Source: Megaleporinus macrocephalus
Lineage: Eukaryota > Chordata > Actinopteri > Characiformes > Anostomidae
Assembly (NCBI GenBank): GCA_021613375.1
Contig: CM038704.1
Location: forward strand, 5,146,155-5,210,154
Length of the DNA: 64,000 nucleotides
Direction: 5' to 3'
In this document: positions 47,961 to 59,841 of the stretch, one piece after another
How positions within the stretch are numbered: position 1 is the first letter of the stretch
Layout: each line of letters opens with the position of its first letter
Made by a program: the position numbers and the translations under genes
The notes under the pieces: model-generated
What the model was told of the DNA's origin: nothing
What the model saw: only the letters and a program-made list of their open reading frames with translations
Database searches by the model: none

Positions 47961-49201
47961 TGGGGGTTGGACAATAAAACTGAAACACCTGGTTTTAGAC
48001 CACAATAATTCATTAGTATGATGTAGGGCCTCCTTTTGCGGTCAATACAGCGTCGGTTCGTCTTGAGAATGACATATACAAGTCCTGCACAGTGGTCAGA
48101 GGGATTTTAAGCCATTCTTCTTGCAGGATAGTGGCCAGGTCACTATGTGTGATGCTGGTGGAGGAAAATGTTTCCTGACTCGCTCCTCCAAAACACCCCA
48201 AAGTGGCTCAATATTTAGATCTGGTGACTGTGCAGGCCATGGGAGATGTTTAACTTCACTTTCATGTTCATCAAACCAATCTTTCTCCAGTTTTGCTGCG
48301 TGTATTGGTGCGTTGTCATCCTGAGACACGGCACTGCCTTCAGGATACAATGTTTGAACCATCGGATGCTCATGGTCCTCCAAAATGGTTTGGTAGTCCT
48401 TGGCAGTGGCGTGCCCATCTAGCACAAGTATTGGGCCAAGGGAATGCCATAAAATGGCAGCCCAAACCATCACTGATCCACCCCCATGCTTCACTCTGGG
48501 CATGCAACAGTCTGGGTGGTACGCTTCTTTGGGGCTTCTCCACACCGTAAATTTCCCGGATGTGGGGAAAACAGTAAAGGTGGACTCATCAGAGAACAAT
48601 ACATGTTTCACATTGTCCACAGCCCAAGATTTGCGCTCTTTGCACCATTGAAACGTTTGGCATTGGCACGAGTGACCAAAGGTTTGGCTATAGCAACCGT
48701 GTATATTGACCCTGTGGAGCTCCTGACGGACAGTTCTGGTGGAAACAGGAGAGTTGAGGTGCACATTAAATTCTGCCGTGGTTTTATGTTTTTTGGATAC
48801 AATCCGGGTTAGCACCTGAACATCCCTTTCAGACAACTTCCTCTTGTGTCCACAGTTAATCCTGTTGGATGTGGTTCGTCCTTCTTGGTGGTATGCTGAC
48901 ATTACCCTGGATACCGTGGGTCTTGATACATCACAAAGACTTGCTGTCTTGGTCACAGATGCGCCAGCAAGACGTGCACCAGCAATTTGTCCTCTTTTGA
49001 ACTCTGGTATGTCCTATACTGTTGTGTGCATTGCAATATTTTGAGCTAAACTGTGCTCTTACCTGCTAACTGAACTTCACACTCTGCTCTTTCTGGTCCA
49101 ATGTGCAATTAATGAAGATTGGCCACCGGACTGGTCCAATTTAGCAATGAAACCTCCCACACTAAAATGACAGGTGTTACAGTTTCATTGTCCAACCCCT
49201 G
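47961..49201 (-). mobile_element. Tc1-like transposon, 1241 bp, complete ends
   Basis: The left end TGGGGGTTGGACAATAAAAC and the right end, read inwards, CAGGGGTTGGACAATGAAAC form terminal inverted repeats that continue with GAAACACCTG. TA target duplications lie at 47959-47960 and 49202-49203. Length and ends are those of a full Tc1 element. The transposase inside is broken. It sits in what corresponds to the 5' UTR intron of the adjacent OR pseudogene. Confidence 0.93.
48010..49020 (-). pseudogene. Tc1-like transposase, inactivated
   Basis: The long frame 48096-48956 carries a helix-turn-helix (TKTASLCDVSRPTVSRVMSA), a second DNA-binding helix region (RKLSERDVQVLTRIV) and a DDE domain: VLFSDEST (first Asp), VSQDDNAPIH (second Asp) and SPDLNIEPLW (Glu). 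The coding frame really begins upstream (DIPEFKRGQIAGARLAGASV, about 49018-48960) behind an in-frame TAG. Near 48150 the frame shifts, and the normal C-terminus (ILQEEWLKIPLTTVQDLYMS) is found in another frame. One residue in the SPDLN..EPLW motif seems to be missing. The stop and the frameshift make it non-functional. Confidence 0.85.
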
Positions 49202-51244
49202 TACATGCAAAACATCTTATGTTTGATTATATGTATCATCAAGAAAGAGTCTGTTAAAGAACAAATTATTTTTTGTCCTAACCTTTAAAGACATCTATAA
49301 AAGGAAAGATTTCTTTGCAAGAAATACATAATCAACACTGATCATAAGCAGAATTATAAGTGTCTTTCTGTGAGATTTATAAGATGCAGTACCTTTTGCC
49401 AGTCAGAAGAGGGGGCAAAGACTCTGTAGATGGGTGGTTGGGAACCATTCACAGTGCTGAAGGCCTTACTGATGCAGTGTTTATGATTTATTCTATAAGA
49501 AATCAGCAATGAAATGTAAGACTGTGATATTGATTAAGAATAAAGTAATGATTTTAGAAACTAATAGGTTCAATTTAGGGCAGCACTGAGTTTAGTAAGT
49601 AAAGCCTCATGCCCACAGTTCCCGCTTGTTGTCTCTGCACAATATATTTGCCACATGGAAATGTGCAATCTTCTGTAGTAAGTGAGTAAATCACCTGACC
49701 TCAAACAAATCCAGCACGCGTTTTACTTAATGAGGGTAAAATAACAAGCAGGAACTAAATACAGCTTCAGTAGAGACCTAGTAGAGTATAAAAGACAGCA
49801 TCTGGTGATGTCTATAGATTCTAGTCTTTAAGAAGACATGACTGCTAAGGATTTTAAAACTGGGTACTTAGATGACAGTTGATTATTGTAAATTTGTCCA
49901 ATGAATTTAAATAACGACTTCTAAAACAGAAAAAAACAAACAATATCAAATGCAAACCGGGCTGAGCTCAGCCCTGTCTTTTTTATCCCCCAGAAACTTT
50001 CCTTTCTTGTAAACCTTTACTTTTTTTAACAGTCTTTTTCTTTTAACATTTCTTTACCCACCTTTACCCCTCTACAAAGGTACGATCATGAGCAAGGCTC
50101 GAAGTTGGGTTTATATGCCCTGTTTCACAGGTTCCGCTAGTTGGCCTTGATCAGCACTGTGCATTCTCGGAGTTTTTTAATCCAATACTGCCATTTCTTT
50201 CCCTGTGCTGACCAGTCCCCCTGCTGGCAGCTGGCGGCACTGCACCACCCCTCATAGTAACCTTTTGTTGGGCCGTAGCAGCCTTTGTAACTCTGAAGTT
50301 TGTTAACTTTGGTTTAGTCACAAAAACCTTGTAATGGACCTTTAAAAATTTGCAAAAGTTTTAAAAATAGAAAAATAAAAAACAATAGACATATCTGTTA
50401 AGTTAGCTAGTTTTCAGGGCACATTTGGTCTTTCATGTTATAAAAAACATTTTTTTTCCTTTATATTAATAATGTCATCCCCAAAATGCATTCAGCTATC
50501 CATGTGCAAAAATCAAATGCACATCTTTGCTATTTAATTTTCCTGATGATATGAGCATCAGTCTATACATTAAAATAGGCACATTATCTGGACTGCTAGA
50601 AGAAGATGAAGGCATGCTCTGATGTTGAACATTTGGTGCCAACCATTGTGTTCCAACAGCAGTGAAGTGAACCATGGTTCACATGAAAAAGAATTGAGAA
50701 TATGCTTGCAGACTACTACTAAGCTCTTTGTGGCCCACTCACTGTATGTGGCTGAGTAGCTGAGAAAAGCTGGGCTTTTGGTTATGTGTCTTCCCCTATT
50801 GGTTTACAGTGATTTGCTGTTTTTAATTATAAGATGTCAGCAAATATTAAGAAAACAAATATATTAAGATATTAAAAACAGACAAAAAAAACTGACAAAC
50901 AGTTTTGCATCATGTCTTTATCACATCAATGATTAGGATTTCATAAAAAATCAGATTAAATGAACAATATTTTTCGCAGGTTGTCAACATCTCTGTAAAA
51001 TTGAATTAAACCCTTATTTTTAAATATAGTACATGTTAGAAGATACACCTTTTTGTACCACAAATATTAGTACACAGTTCTGTTACCTACGTTTATCCAG
51101 TATCAAACGTGTACACCATTGCAACTCATGCAGAGCATATACAGAAGCCCCTAAAAAGTATACAACTTGTTGTTTTATCACAAAATTAATTAAATCTTAA
51201 TTAAGACAGTTAAGAAATTTGAAAGAACTTAATCACAAGTTTAG
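49202..51244. other. Former upstream region of the OR pseudogene and OR8 3' flank
   Basis: Bases 49255-49450 match the OR8-OR10 promoter surroundings (TTGTCCTAACCTTTAAAGAC, TTCTTTGCAAG) but lack the TATA-like and G-rich blocks. The rest, including a moderately GC-rich part at 50080-50330, has no recognised content. Confidence 0.55.
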
Positions 51245-52189
51245 TTACAAGGGCTGTGTTTTTCTTTTATACCTTTCTTTCAGCAAAATACACACCAGGT
51301 GCTTTTTCAGATATGCACAGAACATCTGATCTCGCAAACCATACACAATAGGACTTATAAACCTGGGCAAAATGTGGACAAAGATGTAAGTTATAAATCG
51401 AGTGTCATTTAAAAGCTTAGGAAAGAGAGAAACTATCGTACTCTCAATTAGTGGGTCTATGTATGTGAACATGCACAGCAGAAGCTGCAGACCATGCAAG
51501 AGAATGGTATTACGGGCCTTCCGTGCATTTGCACCAGTGGACTTGGCAGTAAACATGATCCTGATGTAAGTGTAGAACAAAGTGAACCATACAAAGGACA
51601 GATAGATCAAATATGAGATTGTTCTTTTCTCTACCATGAATGGATAGCGATAAACACTGTCTCGACTGCAGTAAATGATAGAATGAAAGGTTGATAAAGG
51701 CTCAGTGGCGAGGAGAAAGAACAGGTCAGGAAGAATGGTAATGGCACCCAAAACCCAAATCAAGCCAATTAGTATGTACGTTCTATGTACAGTACAAATC
51801 TGCATGTGGCGCAATGGGTTACAAATAGCAATATAGCGCTCCACAGCCATGCCAGCCAGATTTAGTGGGGTGTTTAATGTGGTGAACACTCCAGTTAATA
51901 TAAAGAAGCAACAGAGAGAGAAGTTAATTGTATAAAGGATGTAGGAAATGACATGAATCAGCACTGCAATTGTTAGCTGGATCATGTCGTTCATGACCAT
52001 ATGGGTGAAAAGGATGTATCTAGGATTTTCATAGAAGATATCATGCCTGAAGAAAGTGTGGACAAGTGTGCTATTAATGTAGTTGATGGACAAGTACAAA
52101 ATCACAACAATCACATTCTTGGTCACAGCTATTGTGTGCGAGTCCCTTCCGTTAGTTTGGGTGATGTTGCTGTATGTTGAGATATTCAT
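51245..52189 (-). CDS. Odorant receptor, 131-2-like family (OR8)
   Basis: A 314-residue 7TM receptor starting MNISTYSNITQTNGRDS, with glycosylation sites NIS and NIT. Motifs: ENPRYILFTHMVMNDMIQL, MAVERYIAIC, TVHRTYILIGLIW (His replaces the usual first Arg), NARKARNTILLHGLQLLLCMF, and PRFISPIVYGLRDQMF in TM7. The extracellular loop 2 cysteine is in FHSIIYCSRD. The start is the ATG at 52189; the GTG before it is shared by neighbours and not conserved as coding. A clear acceptor CATTGTTTAACAG|CTTC lies 44 bp upstream. It groups with OR9 and OR10. Confidence 0.95.
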   Translation of the reverse strand: MNISTYSNITQTNGRDSHTIAVTKNVIVVILYLSINYINSTLVHTFFRHDIFYENPRYILFTHMVMNDMIQLTIAVLIHVISYILYTINFSLCCFFILTGVFTTLNTPLNLAGMAVERYIAICNPLRHMQICTVHRTYILIGLIWVLGAITILPDLFFLLATEPLSTFHSIIYCSRDSVYRYPFMVEKRTISYLIYLSFVWFTLFYTYIRIMFTAKSTGANARKARNTILLHGLQLLLCMFTYIDPLIESTIVSLFPKLLNDTRFITYIFVHILPRFISPIVYGLRDQMFCAYLKKHLVCILLKERYKRKTQPL

Positions 52190-52233
52190 CACTTTCTTCT
52201 TGAAGCACCATCAGCTGCCTTTCTCAGATGAAG

Positions 52234-52535
52234 CTGTTAAACAATGGAAAAATATATATTTATCCCATATTACAGGGTATTTTGTTTAAACAGTGTACAT
52301 AGTTCCTTTAAAAAATCTCAAACTTTTTCAGTTGTTTTTTGTAATAACAATTAATAACAACAACATATAGTGATATAGTGTATGTGTAGCAAGAAAATGG
52401 TCATTTTACAAACTACATGGTCGACAGATAATCATATATTTTGATACTTGATTGTCCTAACCTTCTAAATCTCCAATAAAATAGAACACTTCTTTGCAAG
52501 TGCTTATATTGAAGTTGAGGACAATATGGTCAGCC
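52234..52535 (-). promoter_or_regulatory. Predicted OR8 promoter, first exon and 5' UTR intron
   Basis: In the gene sense the G-rich AAAGGGGGCTGACC, the TATA-like TTCAATATAAGCAC (complement of 52500-52513) and donor TAGAAG|GTTAGG (intron from 52461) are followed by acceptor TTTAACAG (intron end 52234). The intron would be 228 bp. Confidence 0.55.
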
Positions 52536-52769
52536 CCCTTTCCTGAGTGTAATCCCAAATGTTTCTCCAGGAGATTTATGAGATGGGGGAGGGGTTATTA
52601 GGATTAAGGCCTCTCTGATGCATTGTTGATGATCATATGAGAGGTCAGCTATGAATTGTGAAGCCTTTGGGCTGATTCTGTGAATGGGTTTTGCAGCTTC
52701 TGCTAATTCCTGGTTTCACAGGCTCACCCATTGCAACAGCTTCAACTCTTCTGGTAAGGTTTTTCACAA

Positions 52770-53225
52770 GGTTAAAGGAGTGTGTTTTATTCTACCAGAA
52801 GGGCATTTGTGAGGTCAGACACTGATATTGGACGAGAAGGCCTGGCTCGCAATCTCCACTCTAAATCATCCCAAGGGTGTTCAATTGGGTTGTGGTCAGG
52901 ACTCTGTGCGGGCCAGTCAAGTTCCTCCACACCAAAATTGCTTATCCATGTCTATATGGACCTTGCTTTGTGCACTGGTGTGCAGTCATGTTGGAACAGG
53001 AAGTGGCCGTCTCCAAACTGTTACCACAAAGTTGGAGCAGGAAATTGTTAAAAATCTCTTGGTCTGCTGAACCTTAAGAGTTTCTTTGACAGGAACTGAG
53101 CGCGACTCCTGGAATCCACCCTGCATCAAACTTTGAGCTTGGCACAATGCTGTCAGAGAAGTACTGTTCTCCTGGCAACCACCAAACCCAGACTTGTCCA
53201 TCTGACATATATCCACTGCTCTAGA
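52770..53225 (-). pseudogene. Tc1/mariner-family transposase fragment
   Basis: The minus-strand reading, with frame breaks, is the DDE domain of a mariner-type element: a tract equivalent to HDCTPVHKARSI near 52990-52940, PAQSPDHNPIEHPW near 52910-52865, and the C-terminal TNALLVE..K near 52800. The same family is seen at 58366-59296 and 62990-63222. No end repeats were found here. Confidence 0.65.
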
Positions 53226-56200
53226 GTCAAGTGTTCCATCACCAGACAACAATCTCCTTACAGATGTTAAAGAGGTGATTATGATCCTGGCACCAGTTCT
53301 CAAGATGTTTATTGCCAGAGAATAGACCCACACCACAGTGTTGTCAGCAAACTTGACAATAGTGGTGGAGCCAAGCAGTTATTATTGTACAGTGAGTGCA
53401 GTGAGTTTGCAGCTAATGTGAAATGGTTGGTATGTGGATTACCACGGTCCATGGTTCATAGTTCTCTCCCAGAAAAGAACGACGTGCCCCCTCTGGGTAA
53501 GGAGAGAAGCCCTGCCTCAGGGAGACAGGCAGCAGCAGTAATTTGGTCACTGTATCATAGTCATGAAGAGGAAGCTAAACCATAAGCTTTTGGTGTATAT
53601 CCCCACCCTCACCCATGGGGAATAGTTTTGTTTAACTGAAAGAATGATTGCAGATACAAGTGACTGGAATACGTTTTCCTTGTGGGGTGATGGACCACAC
53701 TCTACTTGATAGGACGAGGAGCTTAGAAGGTCAGTCAGGAACAGTTGCCTCTTGAAGGTTTACCAGTAATGGCGGACTCGGATTTGTTTTATAGATTTTT
53801 AAATATTTTCATGACCTTAAGCAGCAATAACTACTATTCCAATACCCTATATATTGATATCAGGCTTTCACCAGAGTGATTGGCAGATGTTTTAGACACA
53901 AGCTGTAGGCGAAAAGGAAAAACCTTTTAGGCCATGTCATCGGCACAGTGGCCATCATAAATGCCACCATCTTGGATTCAACTTAAGATTTCAAATAGAA
54001 AAGGAAGTGTGTGACATATTAAATTAGTGTGACACAGATGTCACTGTATGGGCGATGTCAAGAATGGCATTATCCTAAGCAGACTTTATGGAGATTGTCT
54101 TCATTTCCAGTGAGCAAAGCACAAGTCATTGCAGAAGATTTCAGCCATTGTAATTCAAAAGGGCCTCTTATTACCCACAGTGCAGTTGTCAAACTTCTTG
54201 CCAAATTCTGAAAAACAGGTTCTGTTACCAGTAATCTGAAAGCTGGATGACCAAAAACCACTAAGGATGTAGCAACAGCAAATGTAGCTGGAACAGTAAT
54301 ATGTCACATGACTCTAGTCAGGCAGAGAGTTCTGGGCCACCATGTTGGTGTGGCCTAATGGATTTCCCCTCCTCCCCCAGCTTGTGTCTTAAATCATGAC
54401 AGTTTTCATTTTATATGGGTGTTTTCTGGTGTTTTTAGACACCTTGTGTGTAGATGTTTGTATATACTATGGCTCGGGCAGGTGAGGGGCTGAGTAAACT
54501 GTACACTGAGTAAACTGATTGAGAAACCTCAAAGACAACCCAGAGCAAGGAATCAAAGTGCTTTATTTATGCAGAATTAAGTGAAATAACCCTAAACTAA
54601 ATTACTAGGGATTACTCAATCTATTATAAAGTCATTCTTTGAGTTGTGTGTTGCATCATGGGGCATAAAAAAATAATATACAACTAACATACAACATAAC
54701 TATGATTTAAATGTGAGTTTATGAGAGTAAGTAACAGACTATACTGTAAACCCCAGAATTTAGTAGCTGTTCAGTTGAGGGAAACATTACAAACTCTTTA
54801 TTAGCTATATTAGCAATCCAAAAAAAAAAAAGGTTAGTGATGATGATTACAAAATAATAAAGAAATAGAAATACAATTATAATATACCAACATTTGAGGT
54901 AGAAATTATCTTAGAGTGCAATATTTATAATTTATTATATGTATTTTATTATGTATTTAGTGATTATTTTTGTATTTTATTGTATCTTAGGCTGCAGTGT
55001 TAAATTAAGAGAGTCATTAATAAGACTTTGTATATTATGTAATGAAACCATTACGATAGACCATCATGCTAAAGGGTTTACAGATTCTCCAGGTGATTGT
55101 TTGCAGATGTTGGACTACTGATGTTTCTTTTGGTTAGCAGTGTAGGTCAGCCACTTCTGGATTATTCTCAAACAGAAAAATAGTTTTGTAACCCTTACTA
55201 TATTATATTTTCAACATTTTATTTTCTTGCACTCATGGCCTTTTGTGTTTGTGGAAATGTCATGGAAAAATGATGGTAAACCAAATAAGTGAACTTTTAA
55301 AAGGGATGTCTCATTCAAGTCAATTCATTTTTTTGTTTATAAAAATAATTAAAACATAAATAAAATAATAAAAAATGTTTTTAATCTAACACTATATTCT
55401 AATATTTTCTTAAATATGTATTTTTCTTAAATGCCAACACTGAAAACTTTAAAAATAACCCCTTTGATATCAGCTTTTCACTGGTTTATTGATTGGAATT
55501 TACCACACAGGACACACTTACGTGACAAAAATATGTTTATACAATACATGTACTCAAATCAAACACATACCTTTGATGTTATTTTATTACTTGTCTGCTA
55601 TTACAAGAAGTAGTTCATGGTGCAGAAACAATATGAACATCAGTCAAGACATTATAACAGGCAGACAGTACAGCATTGAGGTGGTTTAAGGATAACATCA
55701 CCCATTTGTTAACAGTGGTTTTCACGTTTTTTTATATGCATTGTATTAGCTTTACAGATGTCTTGATGTTATTTATTTATGTGGACATGTCTATTTCATG
55801 TACATTTTAACAGTTTCAACTCAATTTGATTGATCGTATAAGTAGACATAATTTGATATAATAAAGAAATACTAAAACAGACAAGTAAACAAAGCACATA
55901 TAAGACAGCTGTAATCACATCCTTATGATTTTAGTGTTGAGGAATAAAACATTATAATAAACTGATAAAGTAAACAGCATTTTCCCAGGTTGGATACATC
56001 AACGTAAAATGTATTACACCCCTGCCTTTAAATTTAGTGTATAAAATAAACTTGTGTGTGCAAGTCTGCATCTTCATGTACATTCTTCCTGTTGTTCATG
56101 GGTTTAGACTCATTTTACACGTTTTACTTACATACCAGGAGTTTTCAGTTTGGCTGCAGTTTTTAAGTCCAATAAAGCAGGGGCTCTGATCAGCAGTTTG

Positions 56201-56309
56201 AAGACTAAGACAAACAAAGGAGTCATAAGGAGAGATAAGATTGGACACCCCTGGTCTATTTAAATGCAAACTAAATCCTCTGTTTTCATCACATTTTTTA
56301 AAGATAATG
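53226..56309. other. Intergenic between OR8 and OR9
   Basis: On the plus strand 54120-54300 has a decayed helix-turn-helix of a transposase (LLPTVQLSNFLPNSEK in one frame; THSAVVKLLAKF then KTGSVTSNLKAG in another), followed by KTTKDVATANVAGTV. The remainder, 54400-56300, is AT-rich with no recognised gene. Confidence 0.45.
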
Positions 56310-57266
56310 TTAATTAAGAAAGTTAATAGGCTGTGTTTTTCTTTTACTCCTTTCTTTCAGCGTAATACACAACAGATGCTTTTTCATATATGCACAGAAC
56401 ATTTGGTCCCTGAAACCGTACACGATAGGACTTACAAACCTGGGCAAAATATGGACAAAGATGTAAGTTGTGAATCGTATGTCATTTAAAAGCATAGGAA
56501 AGAGAGAAATGAACACGCTCTCGACTAGCGGGCCAATATACATGGACATGCAGAGCAGAAGCTGCAGGCCGTGCAGGAGGATGGTATTACGGGCCTTCCG
56601 GGCATCTGCACCGGTGGCCTTGGCAGCAAACATGATCCTGAAGTAGGTGTAGAACAGTGTAAACCATACAAAGGACAGATAAACCAGATAAGTGATGTTT
56701 CTCTTCTCAAGCATGTATGGATGATGGAGCAGAGAATCTCGACTGCAGTAGATTGTAGAATGGAAGAATGATAAAGGCTCAGTGGCTAGAAGAAAGAACA
56801 GGTCAGGAAGAATGGTTATGGCACTTAAGACCCAAATCAGGCCCGTAAGTATGTATGTCCTTCGTACAGTACAAATTTGCATGTGATGTAATGGGTTACA
56901 GATAGCAATGTAGCGCTCTATGGCCATGCCAGCCAGATTCAGTGGAGTGTTTAAGGTGGTGAACACTGCAGTCATTACAAGAAAGCTACAGAAAGAGACA
57001 TTGATTGTGTAAAAGATGTAGGAAATAACATTAAGCAACACTGCAGTTGTTAGCTGGATCATATCATTTATAACCATATGGATGAACAGAATATATCGAG
57101 GATTCTCATTAAAGATCTCATGCTTGAAGAAAGTGTGGACAAGGGTGCCATTAATGTAGTTGATGGAGAAGTACAAAGCCACAACAATCACATTCTTGGA
57201 CACAGCTATCGTGTTCGAGTCCCTTCCTTTAGTTTGGGTGATGTTGCTGTACGTTGAGAAATTCAT
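56310..57266 (-). CDS. Odorant receptor, 131-2-like family (OR9)
   Basis: A 318-residue 7TM receptor starting MNFSTYSNITQTKGRDSN. It has ENPRYILFIHMVINDMIQL, FYTINVSFCSFLVM at TM3, MAIERYIAIC, TVRRTYILTGLIW, ADARKARNTILLHGLQLLLCMS, and PRFVSPIVYGFRDQMF. The stop lies a few codons further downstream than in OR8 and OR10, giving the extra tail INFLN after KRKTQP. The ATG at 57266 is chosen, with GTG upstream as in the siblings. The acceptor TTGTTTAACAG|TCTC lies 32 bp before it. Sister of OR10. Confidence 0.95.
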   Translation of the reverse strand: MNFSTYSNITQTKGRDSNTIAVSKNVIVVALYFSINYINGTLVHTFFKHEIFNENPRYILFIHMVINDMIQLTTAVLLNVISYIFYTINVSFCSFLVMTAVFTTLNTPLNLAGMAIERYIAICNPLHHMQICTVRRTYILTGLIWVLSAITILPDLFFLLATEPLSFFHSTIYCSRDSLLHHPYMLEKRNITYLVYLSFVWFTLFYTYFRIMFAAKATGADARKARNTILLHGLQLLLCMSMYIGPLVESVFISLFPMLLNDIRFTTYIFVHILPRFVSPIVYGFRDQMFCAYMKKHLLCITLKERSKRKTQPINFLN

Positions 57267-57298
57267 CACTTGCTACAGACTGCTTTCCTCAGATGAGA

Positions 57299-57605
57299 CT
57301 GTTAAACAATGGAAAAGGTATTATTTAACATCCATCCCATATTACAGCATATTCCATTAAATAATATATGCATGTTTATCTTTAAACCAGAAAAATAGAA
57401 ACATGTAACATCTGAATCTGTTGATGAGTTATCAAGTTGATAATAATATTGTCTGTTGCAGTTCTTATATATATATGAGCAATGAGTAGATTGTCAAGTA
57501 TCTTAAGCTTGATTGTTTTAACCTCCTAAATCTCCTATGAAAAGAAACTGTTCTTTGCTTATGCTTTTATTGAGGCTGAGGAGTGGCAGCCCCCCCCCCC
57601 CCTTA
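57299..57605 (-). promoter_or_regulatory. Predicted OR9 promoter with poly-C tract
   Basis: The gene-sense core CTCAATAAAAGCAT (complement of 57561-57574) replaces TATAAG with AATAAAAG. Possible donor TTAGGAG|GTTAAA (intron from 57522); acceptor ends at 57299; intron 224 bp. Thirteen C on the plus strand (57590-57602) occupy the family G-rich block, as in OR3. Confidence 0.5.
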
Positions 57606-57829
57606 CTTGATTCCAGAAATTATAACAGTCGATTCTGATCCTAGGTGTAATCCCAAATGTCTCTGTGAGACGTATGAAATGCATAATCTTCTGCCAGACA
57701 GAGGGTGGCAGTGAGACCCATATGCAGCAAAACATCCCCAGTATGAAAACCACCTACATTTATATACATATATATGTATACATATAAAATTACCTGTGTT
57801 GTCCAAAAAGTCACTTTGGGCGAGTCTGA

Positions 57830-58110
57830 TGTTTACATTTACATTCACCATGTTTGGCAGATGTTCTTATCCAGAGAAAGGGTCTGATGGCCACATAGAA
57901 AAGCCAACCAAGAGGGAGTTGCAATAGTCAAGCCGACAAGATGACAAGAGACTGGATTAGCACATGGGTGGTTTCCTGAGAGAGAAAGAATCAAATCCCC
58001 CAGAAGTTCTAAAGAAGAAATCTGCATGACTGGTTTGCAGTATGAGATGAGGACAATAACTGGTCATCCAAAATCACACTAGGGCTTCTTGCACCAGACA
58101 TCTCCCAAGG
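57830..58110 (-). mobile_element. Fish interspersed repeat, non-coding
   Basis: Begins TTTACATTTACATTCACCAT and CAGATGTTCTTATCCAGAG, the inverted form of a 'ctggataagag..tctg' repeat. It continues into GTTGCAATAGTCAAGCCG, GACTGGATTAGCACATGGGT and TCATCCAAAATCACACTAGG, a combination I associate with repeats abundant in otophysan fishes. Confidence 0.55.
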
Positions 58111-58365
58111 AGTTCTCAAATGAGATTATGATGAGGACTTGTAGCTACAGGGATGAATAGCATCCCATTCTTGCTAGGATGGAATTTCAGGTGATGTCCC
58201 AACATCCACAAAGAGATTTGAGTCAGAGATACAGAGATGAAACTGGTATCTATTTGAGCAGATTAAAAATTGGATAGATCTTGTACACATGGCAGTAATC
58301 TGAGTGGTTAAACCAGTGGCATACAGTCAGCAGGGTGCCAAACTTCCCAATAGAGAGCCAACATG

Positions 58366-59296
58366 CATTATATAGACACAAGTAATACATCTACACATTA
58401 CATCTACAGGGGATTTGATGACATTCCATTCTAAATCCATAGGCATTAATATGGAGTTGGTACCTCAGTTATCACTGTAACAGTTTTCATTTCTCTAGGA
58501 TGGCTTTGTACAAGATTTTGAAGTGTCTCTGTTGGAAATGTTTTGCCCATTCATCCAGAAGAGCATTTTTGAGGTCAGACACACAAGAGTGCCTGGCACG
58601 CAATCTCTGTCCTAGTTCATCCCAAAGCGTTAAAGTCAAGGCTCTGTATGAGCCAGTCAAGGTCTTCCACACTAAGTAACCCAACCATGCCTCTAGGACC
58701 TTACCTTGGGGCACAGTCATGCTGCAACAGAAAAGAACCGACCCCAAATTGTTCCCACAAAAACTCATACTTATCCACAGAGAGGTATCCCCACTGAACC
58801 ATTTCCGCTGCTTTAAAGTCTAGTGGCAGTGTACTTTATGTTGCTCTTTTCAAAATTTAGTATTATGCTTGGTGATGTAAGGTTTGCATGCAGATGCTTG
58901 GCCTTGGAAACTCATGCCATGAACCTCTTGGCATACAGTGTTTGCTGTTATTAAAGCCAGAGGTGGTTAGAGGACATTACGTGGTCGACCACTACATGAT
59001 AAAGTTTCTGTGATTCCAATACACTTCTATTTTTTAATAATCCCATTCACAGTACATTGTGGAACATCGTAGTGGGGGAATTAACTGAATTGTTTTAACG
59101 GTGACATCATATTACAGCACTGTGCTGGAATTCAGTCACCCTTTTAGAATGACCAATTTTTTTATTACAAATGTTTGTAAAGTCAGACTGCATGGCTAGC
59201 TGATTGATGTTTTACACCTGTGACAATGGGATTGAAGGAAACACCAGAATTCAGTGATTAAGAGGTGTGGCCAAATACTTTTGTCTATATAGAGTG
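58366..59296 (-). mobile_element. Mariner-type transposon, decayed, both ends visible
   Basis: The left end CATTATATAGACACAAGTAA and the right end, read inwards, CACTCTATATAGACAAAAGT form inverted repeats. The minus-strand frame 58487-58768 keeps the transposase C-terminus (WDELGQRLRARHSC, SDLKNALLDEWAKHFQQ). The rest is deleted or frameshifted; at about 930 bp it is shorter than an intact element. It lies in the OR9 upstream region and has a counterpart upstream of OR10. Confidence 0.8.
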
Positions 59297-59841
59297 CATG
59301 CTGCTGTCACACACTGAAGATTGCAGTCATTATTTTGGATGTTTGTATTAACACTTAATCTTTACATTTCTTTCACAGCAAACAATGCACCAGCAAAAAA
59401 CTGAACACTGAATCTCACAGTGATATTTTAACTGTATGTAATGAACTAAAGATGCTGGCTGGTTCAGCAGGAGAGTTAATGCCTTTTACCTCACTGACAA
59501 TAATACTTAATTTGAACTTGAACATACCAGCAGCTGATCTAGTAAGCACCTTTGATCATCATTAAAGGCCCAATGCAGGAGACTGTTCCTCATATCCTTT
59601 CATTGTTTTGCCTATATATTGTAGCTGTACACTTCAAATATATTAACATTTATACAAAATACAATATAGCCTACAGACAAACCCAAACAACCGGCCTGTA
59701 TTTTGAACTTCGGCAACCATACATGCGCATTTTTCATCTTGTGATTAGTTTGAGAAACATTTCTTGATTTTTCCACTGTCCATAGCAAAAACAAAAACGA
59801 GCACTGATCCATTTACCTGTTTTTAATATTGATTTCTTAAA

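Noticed and set aside
53226..53400. LINE reverse transcriptase piece
   Set aside because: A phrase resembling GTTGTCAGCAAACTTGACAA suggested LINE homology, but no catalytic or flanking motif could be read, so I left it unassigned.
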